Shown: one piece after another, positions 51,019 through 61,189 of the stretch
How the letters are laid out: every line of letters starts with the position of its first letter
How positions within the stretch are numbered: position 1 is the stretch's first letter
From: Streptomyces sp. Alt3
GTDB lineage: Bacteria; Actinomycetota; Actinomycetes; Streptomycetales; Streptomycetaceae
Length of the DNA: 64,000 nt
Assembly: GCF_030719215.1 (NCBI RefSeq)
Contig: NZ_CP120983.1
Location: 3,038,001 to 3,102,000, forward strand
Direction: 5' to 3'
Translations under genes and position numbers: made by a program
The notes under the pieces: model-generated
Seen by the model: the letters and a program-made list of their open reading frames with translations, nothing else
Told to the model about the DNA's origin: nothing
Databases searched by the model: none

Positions 51019-51702
51019 ATGACTTCTGCCGCCCCCGCGTCCGGACCCGTCGAGCTCACGGACCCCGTCCCGGTCAAACCACGGATGCGTGGCTGGCTGC
51101 ACGCGGGGATGTTCCCCGCGGTGGTCATAGCCGGGATCGTCCTGATCTCCCTGGCCGACAGCACGCGCGCGCGGGTCGCCTGCGCCGTCTACGTACTCAG
51201 CGCCTGCATGCTGTTCGGTGTGAGCGGGGTCTACCACCGGGGCACCTGGGGTCCGCGCGGCGAGGCGGTGCTGCGCAGGCTCGACCACGCCAACATCTTC
51301 CTGATCATCGCGGGCACCTACACGCCGCTGACCCTCCTGCTGCTGCCCGAGTCCACCAGCCGCCCGCTCCTGTGGGGGATCTGGGGGGCCGCGGCGGCCG
51401 GCATCGCCTTCCGTGTGTTCTGGGTCGGCGCCCCGCGCTGGCTCTACACCCCGTGCTACATCGCCATGGGCTGGGCCGCGGTGTTCTTCCTGCCGGACTT
51501 CATGCGCGCCGGGGGCATCGCGGTGCTGGTCCTCGTCGTCGTCGGCGGGCTGCTCTACAGCGCGGGCGGCGTCATCTACGGCCTCAAGCGCCCGAACCCG
51601 TCCCCGCGCTGGTTCGGCTTCCACGAGGTGTTCCACTCGCTGACGCTGGCCGCGTTCGTCGCCCACTACGTCGGGATCTCGCTGGTCGCCTACCAGCAGT
51701 GA
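51019..51702 (+). CDS. TrhA/hemolysin III-family membrane protein
   Basis: A 227-residue protein with seven membrane helices and the family motifs SGVYHRG in helix 2-3, RLDHANIFLIIAGTYTPL, and FHEVFHSLTLAAFVAHY near the end. The family belongs to the PAQR-like superfamily; bacterial members are implicated in membrane fluidity or energetics. The start has no ribosome binding site but lies at the predicted transcription start. Confidence 0.9.
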   Translation: MTSAAPASGPVELTDPVPVKPRMRGWLHAGMFPAVVIAGIVLISLADSTRARVACAVYVLSACMLFGVSGVYHRGTWGPRGEAVLRRLDHANIFLIIAGTYTPLTLLLLPESTSRPLLWGIWGAAAAGIAFRVFWVGAPRWLYTPCYIAMGWAAVFFLPDFMRAGGIAVLVLVVVGGLLYSAGGVIYGLKRPNPSPRWFGFHEVFHSLTLAAFVAHYVGISLVAYQQ

Positions 51703-51713
51703 CCTCCGCTCCC

Positions 51714-51756
51714 TACGACGAAGGGCCCGGCCGTGACGGCCGGGCCCTTCGTCGTA
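51714..51756. terminator. Bidirectional terminator
   Basis: Twenty-one-base arms (51714-51734 and 51736-51756) form a perfect inverted repeat around a single central base. It lies between the convergent trhA-like gene and the YyaL-like gene and should terminate both. Confidence 0.9.
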
Positions 51757-51774
51757 CCGCCGGGGCGGCCCCGC

Positions 51775-53799
51775 TCAGCCGCCCAGCTTCGCGGCCAGCT
51801 CCTCCGTGTCCGTGGTCGGCGCCTCGCAAACGAAGTGCCGGCAGACGTAGGCGGTCGGTGCGCCTCCGGCCTGCGGCCGGTCCACCAGCAACGGGAACTC
51901 GCTGCCCGCGTCCGGCCCCTCACCGGCGGCGACGACCGCGCCGGGAGCCCGCCCCAGCAGCGCCGTCCGGTGCAGTTCCCCGGCGACCGGCCCGGCCACG
52001 GCGACCTCGCGCGGACCGTCCAGCAGGGCTTCGGCGACCGCCAGCCCCCAGCCGATGAACCGGGGCGCCTTCGGGCCGAGCGCCCCGACCACCCCGAGGG
52101 CCCCCTCGGCCGCCGTGCGGTGTGCCTCGGAGCCGGTGTGCGCCGCGTAGGAGAGCAGGGCTCCCGCCGCGGCGGTCCAGCCGGCCGGGGTGGCGTTGTC
52201 GGTGGGGTCCTGGGGGCGCCGGATCAGCTGCTCCGCGTCGTCCGCGGTGTCGAACAGCTGCCCGTCCTCCCCGGTGAAGTGCTGGAGCACGATGTCCAGC
52301 AGGAAGCCCGCGAATTCCAGCCAGGCGCCCTCCCCGGTGACGGAGGCCAGCGCGAGGAAGCCCTCGGCGACGTCGCCGTAGTCCTCCAGGACCCCGGAGT
52401 TGTCCCCGGCGCGCCCGTCCTTCGAGGTGCGGCAGAGCCGGGCGACGTCACCCATGTGGACCCGTACCAGCAGGTCGGCGGCCTCGGTGGCGCGCTCGAC
52501 CAGATCCGGGCGGTCGAAGTACGCCCCGGTCTCGGCGAGCGCGGCGATCGCCAGCCCGTTCCAGGCGGCGACGATCTTGTCGTCGCGCTCGGGACGCGAC
52601 CGCAGCTCACGGGCCGCGAGCAGCCGGGCCCGTACACCGGCGATCCGCTCGTCGTCGGCATGCTCCGCCTCCCCCGGCAGCACGAGACGCAGGACGGACG
52701 AGCCCTCCTCGAAGGTGCCCTCCTCGGTCACACCGAAGTACTCGGCGGCGTACGCCGCGTCCTCCTCGCCCAGCACCTCGCGCAGCTGCGCGGGCGTCCA
52801 GACGTAGAAGGCGCCCTCGACGTGACGCCCCTGCGCGTCCTCGCTGTCGGCGTCCAGCGCGGAGGCGAACCCGCCCTCGGCGGTCCGCAGCTCACGCACC
52901 ATGAAGTCGGCCGTCTCAAGGGCCACCCGGCGGGCCAGGTCCGAGCCGGTGGCGCGCCACAGATGCGCGTAGACGCGGCACAGCAGGGCGTTGTCGTAGA
53001 GCATCTTCTCGAAGTGCGGGACGACCCACTCGCGGTCCACGGAGTAGCGGGCGAAGCCGCCGCCGAGCTGGTCGTAGATCCCGCCGCGTGCCATGGCCGC
53101 GCAGCTGTCGGCGGCCATCTGCAGGGCGCCCTCGGCGCCCGTACGCGCGTGGTGGCGCAACAGGAACTCGATGACCATGGACGGCGGGAACTTGGGCGCG
53201 CCGCCGAAGCCGCCGTGCTTCTCGTCGTAGTCGCGGGTCAGCCTCAGCAGGGCCTGGGCCAGCTCGGGTTCGCCCGGCAGGCCGCCCTCGGCGGCCGCCA
53301 GGGACCGGCTCGCGAGATCGCGCACGATGCGCCCGGCCACCTCGGCGACCTCCTCGCGACGGTCTGTCCAGGCTGCCGCGACCCCTTCGAGCACCTGCTG
53401 GAAGGAGGGCATGCCGTGGCGGGGCTCGGGCGGGAAGTACGTGCCGAAGTAGAAGGGTTCGGCCTCGGCCGTCAGGAAGACGGTCATCGGCCAGCCACCC
53501 TGGCCAGTCGCGGCCTGCACGGCCTCCATGTACACGGCGTCGACGTCGGGCCGCTCCTCACGGTCGACCTTCACCGGGACGAAGTGCGCGTTGAGGTAGT
53601 CGGCGACGGACGGGTCCTCGAAGGACTCGTGGGCCATCACGTGGCACCAGTGGCACGAGGCGTAGCCGACGCTGAGCAGCACGGGGACGCCGCGTCGGCG
53701 GGCCTCCTCGAACGCCTCCGGCGACCACGGCCACCAGTCGACGGGGTTGTCAGCGTGCTGAAGCAGATAGGGCGAGGTCACGCCAGCCAGCCGGTTCAT
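51775..53799 (-). CDS. YyaL-type protein with thioredoxin-like and glycosidase-like domains
   Basis: A 674-residue protein. The N-terminal DUF255 thioredoxin-like domain ([33 protein letters not shown] with the C-x-x-C) is followed by a six-hairpin glycosidase-like alpha domain ([24 protein letters not shown]). This is the architecture of the spermatogenesis-associated 20/YyaL family. The enzymatic function is not established. The protein is cytoplasmic. Confidence 0.92.
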   Translation of the reverse strand: MNRLAGVTSPYLLQHADNPVDWWPWSPEAFEEARRRGVPVLLSVGYASCHWCHVMAHESFEDPSVADYLNAHFVPVKVDREERPDVDAVYMEAVQAATGQGGWPMTVFLTAEAEPFYFGTYFPPEPRHGMPSFQQVLEGVAAAWTDRREEVAEVAGRIVRDLASRSLAAAEGGLPGEPELAQALLRLTRDYDEKHGGFGGAPKFPPSMVIEFLLRHHARTGAEGALQMAADSCAAMARGGIYDQLGGGFARYSVDREWVVPHFEKMLYDNALLCRVYAHLWRATGSDLARRVALETADFMVRELRTAEGGFASALDADSEDAQGRHVEGAFYVWTPAQLREVLGEEDAAYAAEYFGVTEEGTFEEGSSVLRLVLPGEAEHADDERIAGVRARLLAARELRSRPERDDKIVAAWNGLAIAALAETGAYFDRPDLVERATEAADLLVRVHMGDVARLCRTSKDGRAGDNSGVLEDYGDVAEGFLALASVTGEGAWLEFAGFLLDIVLQHFTGEDGQLFDTADDAEQLIRRPQDPTDNATPAGWTAAAGALLSYAAHTGSEAHRTAAEGALGVVGALGPKAPRFIGWGLAVAEALLDGPREVAVAGPVAGELHRTALLGRAPGAVVAAGEGPDAGSEFPLLVDRPQAGGAPTAYVCRHFVCEAPTTDTEELAAKLGG

Positions 53800-53990
53800 G
53801 CGGGCCAGCCTCTCACAGCGCTTCTCCTCACCGTGGAGACCGCCCGGACTCCCCCTCACTCGGCCGAACCGGGCCGACCCGGGCCGGGCCGGAGGCCGCC
53901 CCTCCTGGAGGCGGACGCCTCAGGACCGCAGGACAGTAGGCTGACCCCAGCTACGCCGGAACTGCGGAATCTCCTCGAAGGAGGCACACC

Positions 53991-54557
53991 ATGACCGCCG
54001 AGATGGTGGCGCCCGCGTGGATGCACACGCAGATCAGCGCGGAGCAGTACGACTCCTGGTCCGAGGAGCAGTGCGCCGGCATCGAGATCGTGGACGGGAT
54101 GGTCGTCGTGAGCCCGAGCGCCTCCAAGCGGCACAACCGCCTGGCCCGGATCCTGGCCAACGCCCTGGACGCAGCCGCAGGCCCCGACTGGAACGCGGAC
54201 ACGGACTTCGATGTCCGTCTGCAGGACGTTCCCCTCACCAACCGGCGTCCGGACGTCACCGTCTACCGGGCGGAGACCATCGACCTCACACCCACCCGCC
54301 CCGAACACGTACTCCTGGCCGTCGAGGTCGTGTCGCCCGGCTCGGAGACCACCGACCGGATCGTGAAGGTGGACCAGTACGCCAAGGCGGGCATCGCCTT
54401 CTACTGGCGCGTCGAACAGGCCGCCACCGGTGTCCCCATCATCTACACCTACGTCCTCGACCCCGCCACCAAGTCTTACAGGGACGGCGAGACGTTCACC
54501 GGAACGGTGAAGGCCACCGCGCCCTTCTCCGTCACGGTCGATCTTGGGGTCATGTAA
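53991..54557 (+). CDS. Uma2-family (DUF820) endonuclease-fold protein
   Basis: A 188-residue protein with the Uma2 pattern: GIEIVDGMVVVSPSAS, DVRLQDVPLTNRRPDVTVYRAE (the Asp of PD), and LLAVEVVSPGSETTDRIVKV-x-x-YAKAGI with E-V as part of the (D/E)xK site. Such proteins are multicopy in Streptomyces, and their biological role is not known. GAAGGAGG lies upstream of ATG 53991. Confidence 0.9.
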   Translation: MTAEMVAPAWMHTQISAEQYDSWSEEQCAGIEIVDGMVVVSPSASKRHNRLARILANALDAAAGPDWNADTDFDVRLQDVPLTNRRPDVTVYRAETIDLTPTRPEHVLLAVEVVSPGSETTDRIVKVDQYAKAGIAFYWRVEQAATGVPIIYTYVLDPATKSYRDGETFTGTVKATAPFSVTVDLGVM

Positions 54558-54890
54558 GAAGCCTCTCCGCTTCCAACGTCTGGTTCGCCTCCGTGCGGTC
54601 CTGGACGAAGGCGGCTACGAGATCGTCGGACGCGACGCTGTCCGCAACGAGTACACGGCCACCACGTCGATCGGCATCGTTCCGCGACCTGAGGTACTCG
54701 GCCGGACTCAGCCCTGGGTAGCTCCTCGAAACTGTCCTCGCGGTGTAATAAGGCTTGTCCTGCACTCTGGCCGGGGCATGGCGGCGGGGGGACGGGCTCA
54801 CCGGGGCGGGCGGGTTCGCCCCTCCTGCGTCGCCCCGGGCCGCACCGGCGTTCGGTACCATCCTGCGGATCTTGACACCGGGGAGGGGCC
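54558..54890. other. Region without a supported gene
   Basis: A 333-bp interval between two plus-strand genes. A minus-strand open frame at 54550-54861 has a plausible helical C-terminal part (GLSPAEYLRSR, VASDDLVAAFVQDRTEANQTL) but no good start or ribosome binding site. It may be a gene relic. No terminator hairpin is obvious. Confidence 0.5.
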
Positions 54891-55466
54891 ATGGCCGGGG
54901 ACGGCACCACCGAGGGCACGAAGGTCACCGGCATCGGCGAGGGCGGAGCCCCGGCCGGTGCCGGGGAGCTGGAGGCAGTCCGGCTGACGTACCGGCCCCA
55001 GCCCTCGGACACGTTGACCGGCCTGCGGGTTCGCGACCGGATCAAGAGGACCTGGCTGGTCCTGCGCAGCGCGTTCCTCGTGCTGTGGGTGGGCCAGTGG
55101 CTGCTCGCCGCCGTGCGGAACGGCAGCGTCGAGGTCGTCTCGTCCGTGCTCTTCCTGTTCGTCGTCGTGGTGCTGTGGGGGTACCCGCGGCTGCAGGCCT
55201 CCGGGGTGCAGCGGCTGGTGGGCTGGCAGGGCGAGTACCGCGTCACCGTCTCCGCGTCCGGTATCAGCTGCGCCAACGACCACAGCACCCTGATCCAGAA
55301 GTGGTCCGTCTTCCGGGGCTACCGGGAGACTCCGGGCCACTTCGTACTGCTCAGCCGGGACCCCAACATCATGGTTCTCGACGTGCTCCCCAAGCGGGGC
55401 GCGGACGGGGCCGGGGACGTGGACCGGCTGCGGGCCCTCCTGGACCGGTACAGCACCCGCGTGTGA
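54891..55466 (+). CDS. YcxB-like membrane protein
   Basis: A 191-residue protein with two adjacent helices (~63-80 and ~85-105) and a C-terminal YcxB-like domain (EYRVTVSASGISCANDHSTLIQKWSVFRGYRETPGHFVLLSR). The domain is found in small bacterial membrane proteins of unknown function. GGGGAGGGG lies just before ATG 54891. Confidence 0.75.
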   Translation: MAGDGTTEGTKVTGIGEGGAPAGAGELEAVRLTYRPQPSDTLTGLRVRDRIKRTWLVLRSAFLVLWVGQWLLAAVRNGSVEVVSSVLFLFVVVVLWGYPRLQASGVQRLVGWQGEYRVTVSASGISCANDHSTLIQKWSVFRGYRETPGHFVLLSRDPNIMVLDVLPKRGADGAGDVDRLRALLDRYSTRV

Positions 55467-55586
55467 GCGGTCGGGCCCGCGCGCGAGGCGATCACCTCGC
55501 TCTCTCGCGCTGACGCGCCGTACGCAGGACACTGGAGGCTCGTGACAGCCGGACGGATCGAAGTCGCCGGAACCTAGGGGGGCCGC

Positions 55587-58500
55587 ATGCGGGACAGCCA
55601 TCGGGCGGAAGCCGAAAGGCTGTTGGTACGCGCAGTGGAGGAAGAGGCGCGGCGGACGGGAGGCCGGACGGACTCCGGTGTGCTGCTGTCGCGAGGGCGG
55701 GGCGCGCTCGACAGCATGGCGGCGGGAGCCGCCGACGAGTACGCCGCCTACACCCGGGCGCTGGACGCCGCGGGGGCCGGACAGCAGCCGCTGTCCGCTC
55801 GATTCAGCAAGGCGACGCTCGGAACACCACTGCTGGTGACGGGTGTTGCCGCAGCGGCGGCGTTCGGTGCGGACGTGGCGCTCGGCACGGCGACCGGTCT
55901 CGCGCTGGGGGCGGGCGCGGTCGTCGCGGTGGCGGGGACGACCGCGACCATGGCCAGGGTGACCGCGTCGCACTGGCCCGCCGCGCACCGCAGGGCGGGC
56001 GAACGGAACCAGCCCGGCGGCCCCGAGCAGCTGCGGCTGGAGTGGCTGACGGCGCTGGAGGTACGGGGCATCCGCCCGTTCCTCGACCAGCAGCGCATGC
56101 TGACCGCGTCCACCCGTCCGCCGAAGAAGTCGAGCGCGTCCGTGGTGGCGCAGCTGCGCGGCGGTGACCGCAGCGCAGCCGCACGGACCCGGTCACTCCT
56201 CGAACAGTCCTTCGGCCATCTGCCCTCCGCGGACGGTCCGTTCGCGGGCCGCCGGAGCGAACTGGCGCAGATCGCCCAGTGGGTGCACGCGGCCCGTGCG
56301 GCGACCGAGACCCGGCCGACCGTGGTCGTCCTGCACGGCGCCCCGGGCTCCGGGCGCACCACGCTCGCCGTGCGGGCGGCGCACGAGCTCAAGGACCAGT
56401 TCCGCGGGGCGTGCGTGGTCGACCTGCGGGGCGATGTCGCCGGCGAGACCCCGCTGCCGACCCGGGACGCGCTGCTGCATCTGCTGAACCGGCTGGGGGC
56501 TCCACGCGAGCAGTTGCTCTTCCGGGAGAGGTCCTCCGCCGAGCAGCACGTACGGCGCCTGGGCGAGCTCTACCACCAGCATCTGACGGGCACGCCCGTC
56601 ACGGTCGTCCTGGACGACGCCACCGACGCCGCGCAGGTCCGCACGCTGGTGCCCGAGCGCTCCGACAGCCTGGTCCTCGTCACCGCCCGCGAGCCCCTCG
56701 AACTGCCCGACGACATCCCCGCGCGGGTATACCACCTGCCCGTCGGCGGGCTGGACGCGGCGGGCGCCGAGGAAGTGCTGCGCGAGTCGGCGGAGGACGA
56801 AGAGGGCGGTCCGTACGACTTCCCCTCGACCGACACGGTCGTGGAGCTGTGCGGCGCCCTGCCGCTGGCCCTGCGTGTGGCGGGCTCGTCGCTCGGCGCG
56901 CGCAACCGTGCCGAGCTCGCCACCGCCCTCGGGGCGTACGGTCCGGTGGCGCCCGTGGAGCGTGCCCTGTGGCTGCGCTACACCGACCAGTCCGAGCCTG
57001 CCCGCCGGCTGCTGCGGCGGCTCGCCCTGGCCGGACGCGCCAGCCTCGGGGCCGCCGCGGCGGCGTCGCTGCTGTCCTCCGACGAGCAGGAGGCGAGCCG
57101 TCTGCTGGAGTCGCTGGCCCGGGCCGGTCTCCTGGTCCATGTGCGGGGCGCGCGCTACCGGCTCCACGACCTCGTACGCGACTTCGCCCTGGCCCGGCTG
57201 CTCGACGAGGAACCGGCCGCCGACCGTACGGCCGCGCAGGAACGCCTCATCCAGAACTACGCGGAGCTCGCCGACGCCGTGATCCGCATGGTCGACGGCA
57301 AGATGTCGACCCGCGCCGGTCAGTTCGGCTCGCACGGCTTCAGCTCGCTCGACGCCGCCCTGCGCTGGCTGGACGACGAGTCCAGCTTCATCACCTCGGC
57401 GCTGCGGCACACGGAGGGCGTCGACCAGCGCTCGGTGCTCCACCTGCTGGGCGCCCTGTGCGACTACTGCCTGCTGCGCGGCGACCTCTACCGCCTCGGA
57501 GAGATCAGCGAGCTGACGCGCGCCGTCGACCAGGGCCTCCTGGAGCGGTCGGTCCAGTGGCGTACGGGCATCGCGGCCAGGCAGCTCGGGGAGCTCGACA
57601 AGGCGCGTACCACCCTGTCCTCCGTCGTCGGCCTCTACCGCGAGGCGCAGAACGACGCGGGCGCCGCGCTCGCGCTCTGCTCGCTCGGGATCACCCTGCA
57701 CCACCAGGGCAATCTCACGGAGGCCTCGGCGCGGCTGCGGGAGGCGCTCGCCCTCCAGGAGTCCCCGGAACAGGCCGAGGACCGGGCCTGGTCCCTGCAC
57801 GCCCTGGCCGCGGTGGAACGCGACCGGGCCAATCTGGCCGAGGCCCTGACCCTGCTGGACACCGCGCTGACCCTGCACCGCGAGGGCGAGTCGCTGCACG
57901 GCGAGGCCTGGTCGCACTTCCAGCTCGGCCAGGTCTGCCTGCGGATGGGCGAGGTCGCCCGGGCGGAGGAGGAGCTGTCCACCGCCCTGGAGCTGTACGG
58001 CCGCACCCGGGACGAGCGCGGGGAGGCGTGGGCCCTGACCCAGCTGGCCCGTGCCCGGCTGATGGACGAGGACGGCAGCAGCGCGGCTGCGGCGGTGGAG
58101 CAGTTGCGTGGGGCCCTCGACCGGCACCGGGGCAACGAGGACGCGCGGGGCGAGGCGTGGACGCGTTACTACCTGGGTCAGGCCCTGGAGGAGGACGGCG
58201 ACACCGTTCAGGCGGTACGCGAGCTGGAGCGGGCCCGCACGATGTTCTCCCGGATGCGCGACGTCTACGGGCTGGCCTGCGCCCGCCACCACTCGGGGCG
58301 CGTCACCCGCGACCAGCGGGCGGAGCAGACCGGCAACCTGCGCAACTCCGGTTTCGCACGGCAGCTCCTGGTGGACGCCCGGGCGGACTTCCGCCGGATC
58401 GGGGTGGCGCACGGCGAGGCCTGGACCTGCCTGGAGCTGGCCCTGATCGACGGCGGCAACAACCGCGCCGCGCAGGCCCTGGAGCTCTGCGGCGAGGCGA

Positions 58501-58814
58501 TCACCCTGTTCGCCTCGTACGGCGACGTCCGGGGCGGCGACTGGGCGGCGTTCCTGCGGTGCACGCTGCTGCCGTACGCCTCGCCGGGCGGCAGCGAGGT
58601 GGGCACGGCGGTGGCGCAGCAGGAGCTGGCCGACCTGCTGGAGGCCGCCCACCCGCTGCGGGACGCCAAGCTGGAGGACTGTGCGGAGGCCTTCCGGGTG
58701 GTCCTCAACCGCGGTGTGGACCTGGACGACGGCTGGCAGGCCTGGCGCCTCGGCCTGACGCCGTCCCGGCACGCCCGCGAGGTCATGGGAGTGCCGGTGG
58801 GCGTGCGGCCCTGA
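55587..58814 (+). CDS. NB-ARC/TPR STAND-type protein with N-terminal membrane region
   Basis: A 1075-residue protein. A hydrophobic pair (~75-125) is followed by an NB-ARC ATPase (Walker A GAPGSGRTT at 251-259, Walker B VTVVLDDAT), a winged-helix region and a long TPR array from ~580 to the end. It resembles the NB-ARC and TPR parts of AfsR/SARP regulators but lacks the N-terminal SARP DNA-binding domain and has a membrane region instead. STAND proteins act as signal switches. The ligand and output are unknown. Confidence 0.88.
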   Translation: MRDSHRAEAERLLVRAVEEEARRTGGRTDSGVLLSRGRGALDSMAAGAADEYAAYTRALDAAGAGQQPLSARFSKATLGTPLLVTGVAAAAAFGADVALGTATGLALGAGAVVAVAGTTATMARVTASHWPAAHRRAGERNQPGGPEQLRLEWLTALEVRGIRPFLDQQRMLTASTRPPKKSSASVVAQLRGGDRSAAARTRSLLEQSFGHLPSADGPFAGRRSELAQIAQWVHAARAATETRPTVVVLHGAPGSGRTTLAVRAAHELKDQFRGACVVDLRGDVAGETPLPTRDALLHLLNRLGAPREQLLFRERSSAEQHVRRLGELYHQHLTGTPVTVVLDDATDAAQVRTLVPERSDSLVLVTAREPLELPDDIPARVYHLPVGGLDAAGAEEVLRESAEDEEGGPYDFPSTDTVVELCGALPLALRVAGSSLGARNRAELATALGAYGPVAPVERALWLRYTDQSEPARRLLRRLALAGRASLGAAAAASLLSSDEQEASRLLESLARAGLLVHVRGARYRLHDLVRDFALARLLDEEPAADRTAAQERLIQNYAELADAVIRMVDGKMSTRAGQFGSHGFSSLDAALRWLDDESSFITSALRHTEGVDQRSVLHLLGALCDYCLLRGDLYRLGEISELTRAVDQGLLERSVQWRTGIAARQLGELDKARTTLSSVVGLYREAQNDAGAALALCSLGITLHHQGNLTEASARLREALALQESPEQAEDRAWSLHALAAVERDRANLAEALTLLDTALTLHREGESLHGEAWSHFQLGQVCLRMGEVARAEEELSTALELYGRTRDERGEAWALTQLARARLMDEDGSSAAAAVEQLRGALDRHRGNEDARGEAWTRYYLGQALEEDGDTVQAVRELERARTMFSRMRDVYGLACARHHSGRVTRDQRAEQTGNLRNSGFARQLLVDARADFRRIGVAHGEAWTCLELALIDGGNNRAAQALELCGEAITLFASYGDVRGGDWAAFLRCTLLPYASPGGSEVGTAVAQQELADLLEAAHPLRDAKLEDCAEAFRVVLNRGVDLDDGWQAWRLGLTPSRHAREVMGVPVGVRP

Positions 58815-58827
58815 GCCGTCGTCGTGG

Positions 58828-58851
58828 GGGCGGGGCGGGTGCGCCCCGCCC
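58828..58851. terminator. Convergent terminator
   Basis: GGGCGGGGCG (58828-58837) pairs with CGCCCCGCCC (58842-58851) across a four-base loop, between the NB-ARC gene and the small membrane protein gene. Confidence 0.8.
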
Positions 58852-58853
58852 GG

Positions 58854-59105
58854 TCAGCCCTTGGCCGCCGTGCTCCGCTTCGTGGCGTCGGCGGACTCCG
58901 GCCCGGCCGCCGGGTCGGGGGCCTCCTCGAAGTCGACCTTGCCCATGTGGCGGTTCATCGACTTCATCAGGAACCACACCCCCACGGCGAGCGCCGCGAA
59001 GACGAGGAAGCCGAGAACGCCGGGCGTCACCTTGTTCTTGTCGAGCTCGTCGGCGGCGAGCGGAACGAGCTGCGTCAGTGCCTGGGTCGCGTACATATCA
59101 GGCAT
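58854..59105 (-). CDS. Small single-pass membrane protein downstream of mca
   Basis: An 83-residue protein. A polar start is followed by one helix (PGVLGFLVFAALAVGVWFLM) and an acidic, then basic, cytoplasmic tail. ATG 59105 overlaps the end of mca by eight bases; a second ATG at 59096 is also possible. I know it as a typical companion of actinobacterial mca genes but not its function. Confidence 0.7.
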   Translation of the reverse strand: MPDMYATQALTQLVPLAADELDKNKVTPGVLGFLVFAALAVGVWFLMKSMNRHMGKVDFEEAPDPAAGPESADATKRSTAAKG

Positions 59106-59979
59106 TGTCGCGGATGCCCGCGAAGAGGTCGCTCTCGGGGAGGGAGGTATCGACCAGGGACTTGGCGAGCTCGTACTCCTCGGTGGGCCAGACCTCCCGC
59201 TGGATGTCCATCGGCACCCGGAACCAGCCGCCGTCCGGGTCGATCTGCGTCGCGTGCGCGATCAGCGCCTTGTCGCGGATCTCGAAGAAGTCGTCGCACG
59301 GGATGTGCGTGGTCAGCGTGCGTTCGGCGCGCTCGAACTCCTTCCAGCGCTCCAGCCAGTCGCCGTACGGGGACTCCAGCCCGCGGGCCAGGAGCGCCTC
59401 GTGCAGGGCGACCGTGCGCGGCTTGTTGAAGCCCTGGTTGTAGTAGAGCTTCTGCGGCTGGAAGGCCGGGCCGAACTCCGCCTCGGGGAACCGCTCGGTG
59501 TCCGCGGCCCCCTCGAACGCGATCATCGAGATGGTGTGGGTCTTGATGTGGTCGGGGTGCGGGTACCCGCCGTTCTCGTCGTAGGTGGTGATCACCTGCG
59601 GCCGGAACGCACGGATCTTCGCGACGAGACGCCCCGCCGCCGTCTCGTCGTCCTCCAGGGCGAAGCAGCCCTCGGGCAGCGGGGGCAGCGGGTCGCCCTC
59701 GGGGAGACCCGAGTCGACGAAGCCGAGCCACTCCTGCGCGACGCCCAGGATCTCCCGGGCCTCGTCCATCTCCTTCTTGCGCACCTCGTGGATGTTCGCC
59801 TCGATGTAGGCGTCCCCCTGGAGCTTCGGGTTGAGGATGGATCCCCGTTCGCCCCCTGTGCAGGTGACGACCAGGACGTCCACCCCCTCGGACACGTACT
59901 TGGCCATGGTGGCCGCGCCCTTGCTCGACTCGTCGTCGGGGTGGGCGTGCACGGCCATCAGTCTCAGCTGCTCGGTCAA
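59098..59979 (-). CDS. mca: Mycothiol S-conjugate amidase
   Basis: A 293-residue enzyme. TTG 59979 gives the family N-terminus TEQLRLMAVHAHPDDESSKG, in which AHPDDE holds zinc ligands; the later YDENGGYPHPDH supplies another His. GAGGA precedes it. Mca cleaves mycothiol adducts of toxins so that the mercapturate can be exported. Mycothiol is restricted to actinomycetes. Confidence 0.95.
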   Translation of the reverse strand: MTEQLRLMAVHAHPDDESSKGAATMAKYVSEGVDVLVVTCTGGERGSILNPKLQGDAYIEANIHEVRKKEMDEAREILGVAQEWLGFVDSGLPEGDPLPPLPEGCFALEDDETAAGRLVAKIRAFRPQVITTYDENGGYPHPDHIKTHTISMIAFEGAADTERFPEAEFGPAFQPQKLYYNQGFNKPRTVALHEALLARGLESPYGDWLERWKEFERAERTLTTHIPCDDFFEIRDKALIAHATQIDPDGGWFRVPMDIQREVWPTEEYELAKSLVDTSLPESDLFAGIRDNA

Positions 59980-60076
59980 GACTCGGTCCTCAGTGATTCG
60001 TCGCAGTGGTCGGCTTCTATAGTGACTGAACCGGGGGGTGGAAAATTCCTCGATCCCCGGCACGGGAGGAACGATC

Positions 60077-60481
60077 ATGGCAGCGGTACGCGAGGCCTTG
60101 CCCGAGGGGCGTTACGGCCGGTCGCAGGACGAGCGCGCGGACCGCAAGCTCAAGATCACCGGCTCTGTGCTGGGTGTGGCGTTCCTCGCCATGATCGGCT
60201 GGTTCGGCTACGACTACGTGGCCGGTCAGGACGTCAGCGCCGAGCTCATCAAGTCGAGGATCGTGTCGGACGGCCGCGCCGAGGCGCACCTGGAGGTCCG
60301 CAAGGACCGGGACGCCACGGGGCAGTGCACGCTCCGCGCCCTGAGCGAGGACGGGGCGGAGGTCGGGCGGGCGGGCTTCCGGTTCGACGAGCGCTCCGAG
60401 CGGATCGACGAGGTCGTCTCGCTGCGCACCACCTCCAGGGCGACCGCGGTGGAGCTGAAGGGCTGTACCGCCGGCGGCTGA
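60077..60481 (+). CDS. DUF4307 membrane protein
   Basis: A 134-residue protein with a basic N-terminus (ALPEGRYGRSQDERADRKLK), one helix and an extracytoplasmic beta-rich domain. This is the DUF4307 outline, usually encoded divergent from mca as here. GGAGGA lies seven bases before ATG 60077. The function is not known. Confidence 0.88.
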   Translation: MAAVREALPEGRYGRSQDERADRKLKITGSVLGVAFLAMIGWFGYDYVAGQDVSAELIKSRIVSDGRAEAHLEVRKDRDATGQCTLRALSEDGAEVGRAGFRFDERSERIDEVVSLRTTSRATAVELKGCTAGG

Positions 60482-60672
60482 CCGCGCCCGAGGGCGCGCG
60501 CCGCCCAGGATGCCCGCGCTCCCGCGCCCACCTGCGCGGACGCGCGTGTGACGATTTACCTTCTCCCCCTTTTCGCACGGAATTGTTAGGCTCGTGGTTT
60601 CGCCCACCCGTGGCAGCGCATGCTTGGGGTAGGGCGTTGCTTTGTATTCCCAGCACCGACGAGGAGCACCCT

Positions 60673-61170
60673 GTGACCCAGACCAGCGATAACGTCACCT
60701 GGCTCACGCCGGAGGCGTACAACCAGCTGAAGGCGGAGCTGGAGTACCTGTCTGGTCCCGCGCGCACGGAGATCTCCGTCAAGATCGCGGCGGCCCGTGA
60801 GGAGGGTGACCTCCGCGAGAACGGCGGGTACCACGCCGCCAAGGAGGAGCAGGGCAAGATGGAGCTCCGGGTCCGTCAGCTGACCCAGCTCCTGGAGCAC
60901 GCGAAGGTCGGCGAGGCCCCGGCCGACGACGGCGTGGTCGAGCCCGGCATGGTCGTGACGATCGCATTCGACGGCGACCCGGACGACACGGTCACCTTCC
61001 TGCTCGCCTCCCGCGAGTACGCGAGCACGGACATCGAGACCTACTCCCCCCAGTCCCCGCTCGGCACCGGCGTGAACGGCAAGCGGGTGGGCGACGACGC
61101 GGAGTACGAGCTGCCGAACGGCAAGAAGGCCACGGTGAAGATCGTCTCGGCGAAGCCGTACCAGGGCTGA
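60673..61170 (+). CDS. greA: Transcription elongation factor GreA
   Basis: A 165-residue protein. The N-terminal coiled coil (WLTPEAYNQLKAELEYLSG, then AAAREEGDLRENGGYHAAKEEQ) with the acidic tip that enters the RNA polymerase channel is followed by the FKBP-like C-terminal domain (SPLGTGVNGKRVGD). GTG 60673 follows GAGGAG. It rescues backtracked RNA polymerase. Confidence 0.95.
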   Translation: MTQTSDNVTWLTPEAYNQLKAELEYLSGPARTEISVKIAAAREEGDLRENGGYHAAKEEQGKMELRVRQLTQLLEHAKVGEAPADDGVVEPGMVVTIAFDGDPDDTVTFLLASREYASTDIETYSPQSPLGTGVNGKRVGDDAEYELPNGKKATVKIVSAKPYQG

Positions 61171-61189
61171 CCCGCACAGGACGCGACGT

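Noticed and set aside
54550..54861. Minus-strand frame of 103 codons between the Uma2 and YcxB-like genes
   Set aside because: The C-terminal half looks protein-like, but there is no convincing start or ribosome binding site and it overlaps the Uma2 stop; kept only as a possible relic.
56193..58772. 859-codon minus-strand frame opposite the NB-ARC/TPR gene
   Set aside because: Antisense to clear Walker and TPR motifs, with a Gln/Arg/Gly-rich product; shadow.
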